This document shows, piece after piece, positions 7,470-14,993 of a stretch of DNA of 14,993 nt; position 1 is the first letter of the stretch; every line of letters begins with the position of its first letter. This DNA is from an uncultured Collinsella sp. (GTDB taxonomy: Bacteria > Actinomycetota > Coriobacteriia > Coriobacteriales > Coriobacteriaceae): contig CATVQO010000020.1 of NCBI GenBank assembly GCA_958346165.1, positions 1 to 14,993 on the forward strand. Reading direction: 5' to 3'. Below the pieces are notes generated by a model. That model did no database searches, was not told the DNA's origin, and saw only the letters and a program-made list of their open reading frames with translations. Both the position numbers and the translations under genes were made by a program.

Positions 7470-7485
7470 GCGCCCAACAGGGCGC
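7470..7485 (-). other. Small GC hairpin between hisI and hisE
   Basis: GCGCCC (7470-7475) pairs perfectly with GGGCGC (7480-7485) around a 4-base loop, between the hisI stop and the hisE ribosome site. No T-tract follows, so it may affect mRNA stability or coupling rather than terminate. Confidence 0.35.
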
Positions 7486-7490
7486 CCGCC

Positions 7491-7820
7491 TTAGGCGAGT
7501 TTCTTAAAGAAGCAGGTACGGTTGCCGGTGTGGCAAGCCGGGCCCGGAGAGTCGACCTTGACCAACAGCGTATCGTTATCGCAGTCGGCCCAGAGCTCCT
7601 TGACCGCTTGCATGTTGCCGCTCGTCGCTCCCTTGTTCCAGAGCTCCTGGCGGCTGCGGCTCCAAAACCACGTGGTGCCGGTCTTGAGCGTCAGCCCCAC
7701 CGATTCCTCGTTCATCCAAGCAACCATAAGCACCTCGCCGGTGTCATACTGCTGAACCACACAGGGAATCAGCCCGCGGGCGTCGTATTTGAGCTCGGAC
7801 GCAGTTGTCACTTGCTCCAT
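7491..7820 (-). CDS. hisI: Phosphoribosyl-AMP cyclohydrolase
   Basis: A 109-residue monofunctional HisI, third step: opens the adenine ring of PR-AMP to give ProFAR. Seen: MVAWMN (32-37), the signature [12 protein letters not shown] (53-64), the metal-binding DCDND (79-83) and [12 protein letters not shown] (94-105) with Zn ligands C96 and C103. It lacks a C-terminal HisE domain. Its ATG (7820) directly abuts the hisF stop (TAA-ATG) with only a weak ribosome site, so it probably depends on translational coupling to hisF. Confidence 0.95.
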   Translation of the reverse strand: MEQVTTASELKYDARGLIPCVVQQYDTGEVLMVAWMNEESVGLTLKTGTTWFWSRSRQELWNKGATSGNMQAVKELWADCDNDTLLVKVDSPGPACHTGNRTCFFKKLA

Positions 7821-8603
7821 TTAAAAATCCAATCTCACGGGAATTCCCTGCGATGCCATATACTCTTTGACTTCGCGAATGCTGAACGTCCCAAAGTGAA
7901 AGACGCTGGCTGCCAGCACGGCATCGGCCTCGCCCTCAATCACACCCTCGGCAAAATGCTCGAGCGTACCCACGCCGCCGCTCGCAATCACCGGGATCGG
8001 CACCGCGCGCGCCACGGCACGGGTGAGTGCCAGGTCGAAGCCAGCCTTGGTGCCGTCGCGATCCATGCTGGTGAGCAAGATCTCACCGGCGCCGCGACGA
8101 GCCGCCTCCTCGGCCCACGCCACCGCATCGATACCTGTGGCGTTGCGACCGCCCGCCGTGAAGACCTCCCACTTGTCGGCTCCGGATGCGCCGGGTAAGC
8201 CGACGCGTTTGGCATCAATCGCCACGACCACGGCCTGGCTGCCAAACGCCGCGGCGGCTTGGCTGATCAACGACGGATCGCGCACGGCGGCCGAGTTGAG
8301 CGACACCTTGTCGGCACCGGCAGCCACCATGGTGCGCATGCCCGCCAGGTCGCGAAAGCCGCCGCCCACGGTATAGGGAATGGCGAGCTCCTCGGCCGCA
8401 TGCGCCGCCATCTCGATAGTCGTCGCACGGTTATCGCTCGTGGCGGTAATGTCCAGAAAGACGACCTCGTCCGCACCCTCGCGGTCGTAGGCGCGCGCCA
8501 GCTCCACCGGATCGCCCGCATCGCGCAAGCTCACAAAGTTGACGCCCTTGACCACACGGCCGTCCTTGACGTCCAGGCAGGGAATCACACGTTTGGTAAG
8601 CAT
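7821..8603 (-). CDS. hisF: Imidazole glycerol phosphate synthase, cyclase subunit
   Basis: A 260-residue (beta/alpha)8-barrel. With HisH it converts PRFAR plus ammonia to IGP and AICAR. Catalytic D11 (CLDVKDG) and D130 (VAIDAKR) fall at the same numbers as in well-studied HisF. Other features are TVGGGFRDL (78-86), [14 protein letters not shown] (177-190) and IASGGVGT (206-213). The ATG at 8603 is 3 bases after the hisA stop. Its GGGGAGGAG ribosome site lies inside the end of hisA. Confidence 0.97.
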   Translation of the reverse strand: MLTKRVIPCLDVKDGRVVKGVNFVSLRDAGDPVELARAYDREGADEVVFLDITATSDNRATTIEMAAHAAEELAIPYTVGGGFRDLAGMRTMVAAGADKVSLNSAAVRDPSLISQAAAAFGSQAVVVAIDAKRVGLPGASGADKWEVFTAGGRNATGIDAVAWAEEAARRGAGEILLTSMDRDGTKAGFDLALTRAVARAVPIPVIASGGVGTLEHFAEGVIEGEADAVLAASVFHFGTFSIREVKEYMASQGIPVRLDF

Positions 8604-8606
8604 GGG

Positions 8607-9350
8607 CTACTCCTCCCCTCGGGCGGCGGTCAGCGCCTGTACCAGCGTAAAGTTGCCCTCGTAGAGCGCGCGACCGGTAATGGCACCTTCAATCGCGCCC
8701 TCACCCACTGCGGCCAGCGCGCGGATGTCGTCGAGCGTCGAGATGCCACCCGATGCCACGACGGGAAAGCCCGCGACCTCGGCCACATGGCGATACGCCG
8801 CCACATCGATGCCCGTCTGCATGCCATCGCGCGCAATGTCGGTATACACCAGATGCTTAAAACCCAGCTCGGAAAGCTGCGCCACGGCGTCGTCGAGCGC
8901 CACGCCCGCGCCGTCACGCCAGCCATTCACCTTGACCTGGCCGTCGCGTGCGGCAATATCTGCCACCAACAGCTCGCCAAAGCCTTGGGCCGCCACCTCG
9001 GCAAAACCCGGCTCGGTCACGAGCACCGTGCCTAGTGCGATGCGGCGCGCACCGTAGCCGGCCAGCTCGTCGATGCGTGCAAGCGAGCGGACGCCGCCGC
9101 CCACGTCCACGGACAGACCGCCGACGCCGCAGATGGCCTCGATTGCTGCCGAGTTGGCAGCGCACGCGTCCTCGTCCTCGCCAAAGGCAGCGGACAGGTC
9201 GACGACGTGCACCCAGCTCGCGCCCTGCTCGGCAAACGAGCGGGCAACTGCCACGGGATCGTCGGAATATACCTTGCAGCGGTTCCGGTCGCCGCGCTCC
9301 AGGCGCACGACCTTGCCGCCGATCAGATCGATTGCGGGAAACAGGATCAT
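8607..9350 (-). CDS. hisA: ProFAR isomerase
   Basis: A 247-residue (beta/alpha)8-barrel paralogous to HisF that isomerises ProFAR to PRFAR. Catalytic D8 (PAIDLIGGKVVRL) and D131 (VADIAARDG) are present, with SVDVGGGVRS (80-89), YTDIARDGMQTG (169-180) and VVASGGIST. Actinobacteria often use a dual HisA/TrpF (PriA) here. The sequence alone does not let me exclude PriA activity. The start overlaps the hisH stop in an ATGA arrangement (9347-9350), implying coupled translation. Confidence 0.95.
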   Translation of the reverse strand: MILFPAIDLIGGKVVRLERGDRNRCKVYSDDPVAVARSFAEQGASWVHVVDLSAAFGEDEDACAANSAAIEAICGVGGLSVDVGGGVRSLARIDELAGYGARRIALGTVLVTEPGFAEVAAQGFGELLVADIAARDGQVKVNGWRDGAGVALDDAVAQLSELGFKHLVYTDIARDGMQTGIDVAAYRHVAEVAGFPVVASGGISTLDDIRALAAVGEGAIEGAITGRALYEGNFTLVQALTAARGEE

Positions 9351-10048
9351 CGGCCGGCCTCCTCGACGATGTTGACGAAGTTCTTAAGGATGCGCTGACC
9401 CAGCGCGGAGGATTTCTCGGGATGGAACTGACAGCCCCACACGTTGCCGTGGCGCACGATGCACGGGAAGCTCCGCGTATAGTGCGTGCGCGCCAGCACA
9501 TCGGCGGCATCGGCATCGTCGGCCACCGCGTAGCTGTGGGTGAAGTACATGTTGGCACCCTCGGCAAAACCAGTAAGCAGCGGATCGGCCGCACCGGCGG
9601 GCGTCATGTGCACCTGGTCCCAGCCCACGTGCGGCACCTTCAGGCGGCTCGACTCCAGGCGCGTGCACGAACCGCGCATAATACCCAGGCCATCGACCCA
9701 GAGGGCACCGGCCCGCTCGGAGGCGTTGCCGTCGGCGACCGCGCTCTCGCTCGCAGGAACGCCCTCGTTGCCGCGCTCAAAAAACAACTGAAGGCCCAGG
9801 CAGATGCCGAGCAACGGAGTTCCGGCGGCAACGGCGTCGAGCACGGCCGCCGCCTCGCCGCTTTGGCGCATAAAGGCAATCGCGTCATAGAACGCGCCCA
9901 CGCCCGGGATGACCAGGCCGTCGGCATTGCGGATCTGCTCCGAATCGTCCGACGTGCAGGCGGCGGCACCGGCGCGTGCAAGCCCGCGCACGACGCTCGA
10001 CAAGTTGCCCTTGTGGTAGTCGACCACCACGATCTTCGGTTCGCCCAC
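9347..10048 (-). CDS. hisH: Imidazole glycerol phosphate synthase, glutaminase subunit
   Basis: A 233-residue class I glutamine amidotransferase that hydrolyses glutamine and channels ammonia to HisF. Triad: C83 (GICLGLQLF), H209 and E211 (CQFHPEKSS). Also seen are VIPGVGAFYDA (46-56) and YFTHSYAV (168-175). I place the start at a GTG (10048, VGEPKIVVVDYHKGN) with GGGAGG 5-6 bases upstream. The reading frame stays open to 10393, but that extension overlaps hisB and a hairpin and is not HisH-like. The 79-base gap from hisB is the loosest junction between hisD and hisF and holds a hairpin element. Confidence 0.93.
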   Translation of the reverse strand: MGEPKIVVVDYHKGNLSSVVRGLARAGAAACTSDDSEQIRNADGLVIPGVGAFYDAIAFMRQSGEAAAVLDAVAAGTPLLGICLGLQLFFERGNEGVPASESAVADGNASERAGALWVDGLGIMRGSCTRLESSRLKVPHVGWDQVHMTPAGAADPLLTGFAEGANMYFTHSYAVADDADAADVLARTHYTRSFPCIVRHGNVWGCQFHPEKSSALGQRILKNFVNIVEEAGR

Positions 10049-10073
10049 GCGACCCTCCCTTATCTCATCGTCC

Positions 10074-10114
10074 AAAACCACCACGAAGGTGCCTGTCCCC
10101 TTTGTGGTGGTTTT
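10074..10114. repeat. Perfect hairpin element inside the his operon (hisB-hisH gap)
   Basis: AAAACCACCAC (10074-10084) pairs perfectly with GTGGTGGTTTT (10104-10114) around a 19-base loop that contains GGTGCCTGTCCCC. On the minus (operon) strand the hairpin ends in TTTT followed by GGACG, so at most it is a weak terminator. It could be an attenuating or mRNA-processing structure, or an inserted palindromic repeat. CCTGTCCCC also occurs at 7099-7107. Confidence 0.7.
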
Positions 10115-10127
10115 ACCCTTGTGACGG

Positions 10128-10715
10128 TTACAGTGAGCCCTTGGTGCTGGGGATGCCTTGCACGCGGGGATCGAGCTCGCAGGCGCGGCGCATCGTGCGG
10201 CCCACAGCCTTAAAGGCGGCCTCGATAATGTGGTGCGAATTGCCGCCCGCCAGCTCGCGCACGTGCAGTGTGAGCTTGGCGTCGCGCGCAAAGGCGTAGA
10301 AGAACTCGACGGCCAGCTCGGTATCAAAGGTGCCCACGCGCTCGGTCGGCACGGGCAGCTCGCAGTAGGCCTGCCCGCGGCCCGAAATATCAACAGCAGC
10401 CATCACAAGCGTCTCGTCCATGGCGATCGCCGCGTCGGCAAAGCGCGTAATGCCCGCCTTGTCGCCCAGCGCCTGGCAGAACGCCTCGCCCAGCACGATG
10501 CCCGTATCCTCGACGGTGTGGTGCGCGTCGACTTCCACGTCGCCCACCGCATGTACCGTCAAATCAAACAGGCCATGGCGGCCAAAGGCGTTGAGCATGT
10601 GGTCGAAAAACGGCACGCCGGTCGAGATATCGCACGTACCGGTTCCATCCAGGTCGAGCTTGACGACAATATCGGTCTCCCCCGTCCTACGGGTTGCCTC
10701 GGCATAACGGCCCAT
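10128..10715 (-). CDS. hisB: Imidazoleglycerol-phosphate dehydratase
   Basis: A 195-residue monofunctional IGPD that dehydrates IGP to imidazole acetol phosphate using Mn2+. Metal-binding motifs are FFDHMLNAFGRHG (36-48), DAHHTVED (63-70) and GNSHHIIEA (158-166). It lacks the N-terminal HAD histidinol-phosphatase domain of the bifunctional enterobacterial HisB, so another enzyme (the PHP protein at 6055) is needed for that step. The ATG at 10715 directly abuts the hisC stop (TAG-ATG), with AAGGAGG inside the hisC end. Confidence 0.97.
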   Translation of the reverse strand: MGRYAEATRRTGETDIVVKLDLDGTGTCDISTGVPFFDHMLNAFGRHGLFDLTVHAVGDVEVDAHHTVEDTGIVLGEAFCQALGDKAGITRFADAAIAMDETLVMAAVDISGRGQAYCELPVPTERVGTFDTELAVEFFYAFARDAKLTLHVRELAGGNSHHIIEAAFKAVGRTMRRACELDPRVQGIPSTKGSL

Positions 10716-11831
10716 CTACATCTCCTCCTTCACTAGCGCGGCAAACGCAGCCAGCACCTCATCATTTTCCTGCGGGGTACCCACGGTAATGCGCAGGCAG
10801 TCCGCAAGCCCCGGCGCATAGCTAAAGTCGCGCACCAAAATCGAATACTCATCGCGCAGACGCTCGCGCACGCGCGTGGCATGCGGCGTACGCACGAGCA
10901 CAAAGTTCGCCGCGCTCGGCCACGCCTCCACGGGCAGGCCCTCGGTAGCCATCGCGCGCAGGGCGCACAGCTCGCGCTCGCGCTCGGATGCGACCTGTGC
11001 CACCACGGGCGCGTACGCATCGCGGGCACGCACGCAGGCAAGCGCCGCCGCCTGGCTCAACACGTTGACCGAATAGATCTGGCGAATCGCCGCGAACACG
11101 TCGACGACCTCGGGCGCCGCGATCACATAGCCCAGGCGCGTGCCGGCGGCGCCGAACGCCTTGGACAGTGTATGCAGAATCACCAGGTTAGGATGCTCGG
11201 CAATAAGGCCTTGCGCCGTAGTTGCCGCGCCAAACGAATCGTCGGCAAACTCCACGTAGGCCTCGTCGACCATGACCATGCCGGGGCACGCATCGCACAG
11301 CGCCGCGACAAAGTCGAGCGGCGCCACGTCGCCCGTGGGATTGTTGGGCGAGGTCACGATCGCCAGGTTGCACTCTGGTGCGGCCGCGAACACAGCCGCC
11401 TGGTCGAGCTCAAAAGTTGCCGGGTCGCGCCACACGTCGCGCACCTCGGTCTGACAGAGCGACGCAAAGAACGCGTACTCGCTAAAGCACGGCGGGCAGT
11501 TGAGCAGGATCCGCCCCGCGCCGCCAAACGCCAGCAGGAAGTTATAGAGTAGCTCGTCGCCGCCGTTGCCCACGCAGATGTTCTCGCGCGTCACGCCATG
11601 CCAGGCAGCAAGCTCGTCGCGCAGGTCGTTGGACATGGGATCGGGATAGCGGTTGAGCGGTGTAGCAGCCAGGGCGGCGTCGACCGCCTCGCGCACGCCG
11701 GCCGGCACGGGATAGGTGTTCTCGTTGGCCGAAAGGTTGATGCGCGTGGGCGTAAAGTTGGGATCGTAGGGCTCAATGCCGGCCAAGTAGGGCTGGACGA
11801 GCTCCTTCATGCGCGGCGTGAGTTCGGCCAT
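10716..11831 (-). CDS. hisC: Histidinol-phosphate aminotransferase
   Basis: A 371-residue fold-type I PLP aminotransferase that converts imidazole acetol phosphate plus glutamate to histidinol phosphate. Seen: INLSANENTYPV (31-42) at the substrate-binding N-terminus, SPNNPTG (161-167), VDEAYVEF (188-195), the PLP lysine in LSKAFGAAGTRLGY (K224) and a C-terminal RITVG phosphate-binding region. The ATG at 11831 has GAGGAGG upstream and is one base after the hisD stop (TAA-T-ATG). A longer in-frame start at 11900 would lie within hisD. Confidence 0.96.
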   Translation of the reverse strand: MAELTPRMKELVQPYLAGIEPYDPNFTPTRINLSANENTYPVPAGVREAVDAALAATPLNRYPDPMSNDLRDELAAWHGVTRENICVGNGGDELLYNFLLAFGGAGRILLNCPPCFSEYAFFASLCQTEVRDVWRDPATFELDQAAVFAAAPECNLAIVTSPNNPTGDVAPLDFVAALCDACPGMVMVDEAYVEFADDSFGAATTAQGLIAEHPNLVILHTLSKAFGAAGTRLGYVIAAPEVVDVFAAIRQIYSVNVLSQAAALACVRARDAYAPVVAQVASERERELCALRAMATEGLPVEAWPSAANFVLVRTPHATRVRERLRDEYSILVRDFSYAPGLADCLRITVGTPQENDEVLAAFAALVKEEM

Positions 11832-11832
11832 A

Positions 11833-13269
11833 TTAGGCCTCCTCGACGACCGCGCCAACGGCACCGCCCGCAGCCGCCGCCAGGTCCACACCCTCGGCAA
11901 CCGTCGCCACAGCGTCGCCCGGCCAGGCGACCTTGGTCAGATCGGCCGCGGCCAGAGACTCGGCACTCACGGCATCCTCGCCCTGCTCCAACACGCGGCG
12001 ACGCAGAGCGGCGGAAAGCGCGTGCGCCCACAGGCCCTCGGCCTCGGCCAGGCGCTGCGTAGCGGGAGCGTCGGAGAGCAGGCCCTCGAGCGTATAGCAG
12101 ATGACGCTCGAGCGTTTGACGAACTCCTCCACCGAAAGCGGGTTGGAGAACATGGCGGTGCCGCCGGTCGGCAGCGTGTGATTGGGGCCGGCAACGTAAT
12201 CGCCGAGCGGCTCGGAGCTCCACGCACCCACAAAGATGGCGCCGGCGTTGCGGATGCCGCCAAGCAGGCCCATCGCGTCCTTGCAGTGCAGCTCCAGGTG
12301 CTCGGGCGCCACGGTGTTCACCGCCTCGACGGCGGCAGCCATATCGGCGGCCACCACGATGGTGCCCTCGTTATCGAGCGAGGCACGCGTGATCTCGGCA
12401 CGCGGCGACTGCGCCACCAGGATGTCGATACCCGCCTCGACCTCACGCGCAAACTGCTCGTCGCAAGTCACCAGATAGCAGGCTGCCAGCGGATCGTGCT
12501 CGGCCTGGGCCATCAGGTCTGCCGCGACCACCATGGGCTTGGCCGTGGCATCGGCCAGTACGCAGACCTCGGAGGGGCCAGCGACCATGTCGATTCCCAC
12601 GTCGCCCGAGACAATCTGCTTGGCCGCGGCGACAAAGGCGTTGCCCGGACCGGTGATTTTATCGACACGCGGAATGGTCTCGGTGCCGTACGCCAGCGCG
12701 GCCACGGCCTGAGCGCCGCCCACCATATAGATTTCGTCCACGCCGCCGAGTTTTGCCGCGGCGAGCGTATACGGGCTGATCAGGCCATCTTTCTGCGGCG
12801 GGGTCACCATGACCACGCGCTTGACGCCGGCAACCTTGGCGGGAATGGCATTCATGAGCACCGTGGAGGGATACTGCGCGCGACCGCCCGGCACGTAGAT
12901 GCCGGCCGCCGCGAGCGGGGTCACCTTAACGCCGAGCATCGTGCCGTCCGCACGCGTGGTAAACCAGCTCTGCTCGACCTCGCGCTGGTGGAACTCACGA
13001 ATCTGGCGTGCAGCCTTTTCGAGCGCCGCGGCAAAAGCGGGATCGAGGCCTTCGAGCGCGGCATCGATCTGCTCTTGCGGCAGACGGAAGCTCTGCAGCT
13101 CAACACCGTCAAAACGCTGACAGTAATCGCGCACCGCGGCATCGCCGTTGGCGCGCACGTTTGCCACGATATCGCGGGCGGCGTCGACGATGTTTTGCGG
13201 CAGCACGCCCTTGCGATTGAGCTGATTGGTAACGAGGCGCTCGCCGGGAGCAAGCTTGATGGTCTTCAT
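11833..13269 (-). CDS. hisD: Histidinol dehydrogenase
   Basis: A 478-residue Zn- and NAD-dependent enzyme that oxidises histidinol to histidine in two steps, the last reactions of the pathway. Seen: [16 protein letters not shown] (124-139), [12 protein letters not shown] (207-218), Zn ligands Q255 and H258 (AQAEHD) and D357 (GDYVAGPNH), catalytic PEHLEL (322-327) and the H416 region (WAHAL). Most HisD proteins are about 430 residues. Here about 45 extra C-terminal residues, rich in Ala, Val and Glu, follow about position 430. The ATG at 13269 has AGGGGAT upstream. It lies 105 bases after the hisZ-hisG stop. That gap (13270-13374) shows no clear promoter or terminator. Confidence 0.96.
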   Translation of the reverse strand: MKTIKLAPGERLVTNQLNRKGVLPQNIVDAARDIVANVRANGDAAVRDYCQRFDGVELQSFRLPQEQIDAALEGLDPAFAAALEKAARQIREFHQREVEQSWFTTRADGTMLGVKVTPLAAAGIYVPGGRAQYPSTVLMNAIPAKVAGVKRVVMVTPPQKDGLISPYTLAAAKLGGVDEIYMVGGAQAVAALAYGTETIPRVDKITGPGNAFVAAAKQIVSGDVGIDMVAGPSEVCVLADATAKPMVVAADLMAQAEHDPLAACYLVTCDEQFAREVEAGIDILVAQSPRAEITRASLDNEGTIVVAADMAAAVEAVNTVAPEHLELHCKDAMGLLGGIRNAGAIFVGAWSSEPLGDYVAGPNHTLPTGGTAMFSNPLSVEEFVKRSSVICYTLEGLLSDAPATQRLAEAEGLWAHALSAALRRRVLEQGEDAVSAESLAAADLTKVAWPGDAVATVAEGVDLAAAAGGAVGAVVEEA

Positions 13270-13374
13270 ATCGGTATCCCCTATCGGTCGAGGTTATGTT
13301 CGAAAAACGAGAGGCCGGGCGGCGGCGCCACTCGACCCGCAGCCCAGACGTTGGGGCGCCCGTGCGTGCTCGCG

Positions 13375-14993
13375 CTATTGTGCCGAGCCCGCAACGGGCT
13401 CAAAATGCTTGTCCTTCACGGCTACCGCCAAGCGATCGGCCAGATTGCGTACGCGCGGATCCAAGCGTGCGGCACCTGGGTTGACGAAGAAGCGGGCCGT
13501 ACAGTCCATGATGCGACCGGTGATGACCAGGTCGTTGTCACGCAGCGTGGCGCCCGTGGCGGTAATGTCCACGATGCGGTCGGTCATGCCGACGATGGGA
13601 CCCAGCTCGATGTTGCCGTGCAGCGAAACGATGTCGGCGTTCACGCCGCGCTCGGCATACCAGGCACTCGCGATGCGCGGGTACTTAGTTGCCACGCGAA
13701 GCGACCCGCGGCGGGCATAGTTGCGCTCGGCCTGACCGGCGCGCCACGCAGGCTCCGCCTCGATAAACGTGCACAGGCCATAGCCCAGATCGACCAGCTG
13801 CAGTAGGTTGAGGTCTGCCTCGATAAGCGAATCCCAACCGCAGATGCCGCAGTCGGCACCGCCACAGCCCACAAAGGCGGGCGCGTCGCTGGGACGCACG
13901 ATGACAAACTCGATATCGCCGACCGTGCCCTCACCGGCACGTGTGTCGCGACCGCGCACAATCAGGTGACGGCCGGGGTCACGCAGCTCAGAGATATCCA
14001 GGCCCGCGGCCTCGAGCACGTCGAGCGTATCGGCCTTAAGCGAGCCCTTGGGCACGGCAATGCGCAGCGGGCCCTCGGCGCCACGGCCCGCGGCGTGATC
14101 GCCATCGGAAGCGGCGTCCTCGACCGAGGTGCGCGCGGCCTCCAGACGCTCGAGCGAAAAGGCGAAGCCCGCCGCCGGCACCTCGATGCCGTCGCCGAAC
14201 GCGCCGGTAAAGATGGAGTCGTAGCGACCGCCCGAGCCCACCGGATCGGGCAGGCCACCGGCATAGGCCTTAAAGACCAGGCCCGTGTAGTAATCAAACG
14301 AGTTCATGATGGAAAAGTCGAACGACAGCACCTGGGCGTCCTCGGGAGCCAGGCCCTCGACCAGGGCACGCAGCTCGCGCGTCAGCGGCGCGACGATACC
14401 GGCAGCCTCCAGCAGCGCATCCACGCGGTCGAGCACCTCGGCACCGCCGTGCAGACGCGGCAGTTCGCTAATGGCGGCCTTGACGGCCTCGGACTCGGCG
14501 CTTGCTGCCACGCGGGCATCGAGGCCCACAAAGTCGTTGGCATGCACGCAGCGCAGGGCCTCGGCAGCCAGCTCACGATCCTCGCATACCGCGAGCAGCT
14601 CCTTAAACGGACGCACGCTACCTGCGATAATGCGCGCATCGGGAAGTGCCAGCTCGCGTACGGCCTCGGCAACGAGCGAGACAATCTCAACATCGCCCGC
14701 GGCATCACCCGCACCGATAAGCTCAAAGCCCAGCTGTGTAAACTGGCGCGAGCCGCCGGCGTTGCGCTGGCACTCACGAACCACCGGCGCCTCGTAGCGA
14801 AGGCGCAGGGGCAGGTCGGCCGCGCGCATGCGGGTCGAAACCAGGCGCACGATGGGCAACGTATTGTCGGGACGGACTACCAGCAGACGGCCATCATCGT
14901 CAAAGAGCTTGAACGGCGTGTCCGTAATGCGGCCGCCCTCCTCGAGCGAACCCTTGTCCTCGAGCAGCGGCGTCTCGACCGGCAGGTAATGAT
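13375..14993 (-). CDS. hisZ-hisG: HisZ-HisG fusion: ATP phosphoribosyltransferase (5' end outside window)
   Basis: One uninterrupted frame joins a HisZ (HisRS-like regulatory) domain to a short-form HisG catalytic domain. Together they make PR-ATP from ATP and PRPP, the first and feedback-controlled step. The frame continues to the window edge: upstream of 14859 it reads YLPVETPLLEDKGS and RLLVVRPDNT, typical of HisZ/HisRS. The HisZ part then shows RYEAPVVRECQ, FTQLGFELIGA, GGRYDSIFTGAFG and GFAFSLERLE (motif 3-like). A linker of about 22 residues rich in Asp, Gly and Ala (about 14070-14140) precedes HisG, which starts at PLRIAVPKGSLKADTL and ends with IVDITATGATLRDNDL and a short tail. HisG is about 230 residues and lacks the long-form regulatory domain. 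HisZ and HisG are usually separate polypeptides. The start codon is not in the window. Confidence 0.92.
   Translation of the reverse strand, partial: HYLPVETPLLEDKGSLEEGGRITDTPFKLFDDDGRLLVVRPDNTLPIVRLVSTRMRAADLPLRLRYEAPVVRECQRNAGGSRQFTQLGFELIGAGDAAGDVEIVSLVAEAVRELALPDARIIAGSVRPFKELLAVCEDRELAAEALRCVHANDFVGLDARVAASAESEAVKAAISELPRLHGGAEVLDRVDALLEAAGIVAPLTRELRALVEGLAPEDAQVLSFDFSIMNSFDYYTGLVFKAYAGGLPDPVGSGGRYDSIFTGAFGDGIEVPAAGFAFSLERLEAARTSVEDAASDGDHAAGRGAEGPLRIAVPKGSLKADTLDVLEAAGLDISELRDPGRHLIVRGRDTRAGEGTVGDIEFVIVRPSDAPAFVGCGGADCGICGWDSLIEADLNLLQLVDLGYGLCTFIEAEPAWRAGQAERNYARRGSLRVATKYPRIASAWYAERGVNADIVSLHGNIELGPIVGMTDRIVDITATGATLRDNDLVITGRIMDCTARFFVNPGAARLDPRVRNLADRLAVAVKDKHFEPVAGSAQ

Noticed and set aside
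9347..10393. Longer HisH reading starting at 10393
   Set aside because: The extra 115 residues overlap hisB in another frame and run through the hairpin at 10074-10114. The GTG at 10048 has a good ribosome site and begins at the conserved HisH N-terminus.
13270..13374. Possible promoter or attenuator between hisG and hisD
   Set aside because: The 105-base gap has no convincing -35/-10 pair, terminator hairpin or T-box features.
11809..13806. A 665-codon open frame on the + strand opposite hisD
   Set aside because: It mirrors the codon structure of hisD and hisG on the other strand in GC-rich DNA, has no recognisable domain, and overlaps genes with full sets of catalytic motifs.

Overview
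The window looks like a chromosomal housekeeping segment from a GC-rich actinobacterium of the class Coriobacteriia, most likely Collinsella or a close relative. That assignment is inferred from GC-rich codon use, the mazG-eno-divIC-ppx gene order shared with other Actinobacteria, a short-form HisG with a HisZ partner, and many long intergenic hairpins. No database search was possible. I found no phage, transposase, CRISPR array or defence module.

Layout. Positions 1-55 hold the 3' part of a class II tRNA-Leu (anticodon UAA) on the + strand, followed by a strong terminator (66-105). Next is a hairpin-rich element (113-246) whose ends copy the tRNA T-arm, then a 20-bp-arm hairpin (305-373). 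On the minus strand, read from high to low coordinates: a free-standing LarC C-terminal domain (5283-5768), a YfcE-type phosphodiesterase (4677-5225) and mazG (3826-4674) form one probable operon closed by a terminator at 3776-3821. Then come eno (2347-3636, own promoter, terminator at 2251-2282), a DivIC/FtsB-family division protein (1398-2159) and a Ppx/GppA-family phosphatase (376-1377). A PHP-type histidinol phosphatase (6055-6966, + strand) is divergent from the LarC-domain gene and convergent with the his operon.

From the right edge down to 7127 lies a compact histidine operon on the minus strand: hisZ-hisG (one fused ORF, 5' end outside the window), hisD, hisC, hisB, hisH, hisA, hisF, hisI, hisE. 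Most junctions are overlapping, abutting or a few bases apart, which implies translational coupling. HisB is only the dehydratase domain, so the neighbouring PHP phosphatase supplies the missing histinol-phosphate phosphatase step. With it, the window encodes every step from PRPP and ATP to histidine.

Most unusual items: the HisZ-HisG single-chain fusion; the orphan LarC nickel-insertion domain beside unrelated housekeeping genes; and a set of at least five structured intergenic elements (113-246, 305-373/6980-7046, 5875-5939, 7052-7084, 10074-10114), one of them inside the his operon. I see no clear new multi-gene system. The repeat elements and the fusion are what deserve a second look.
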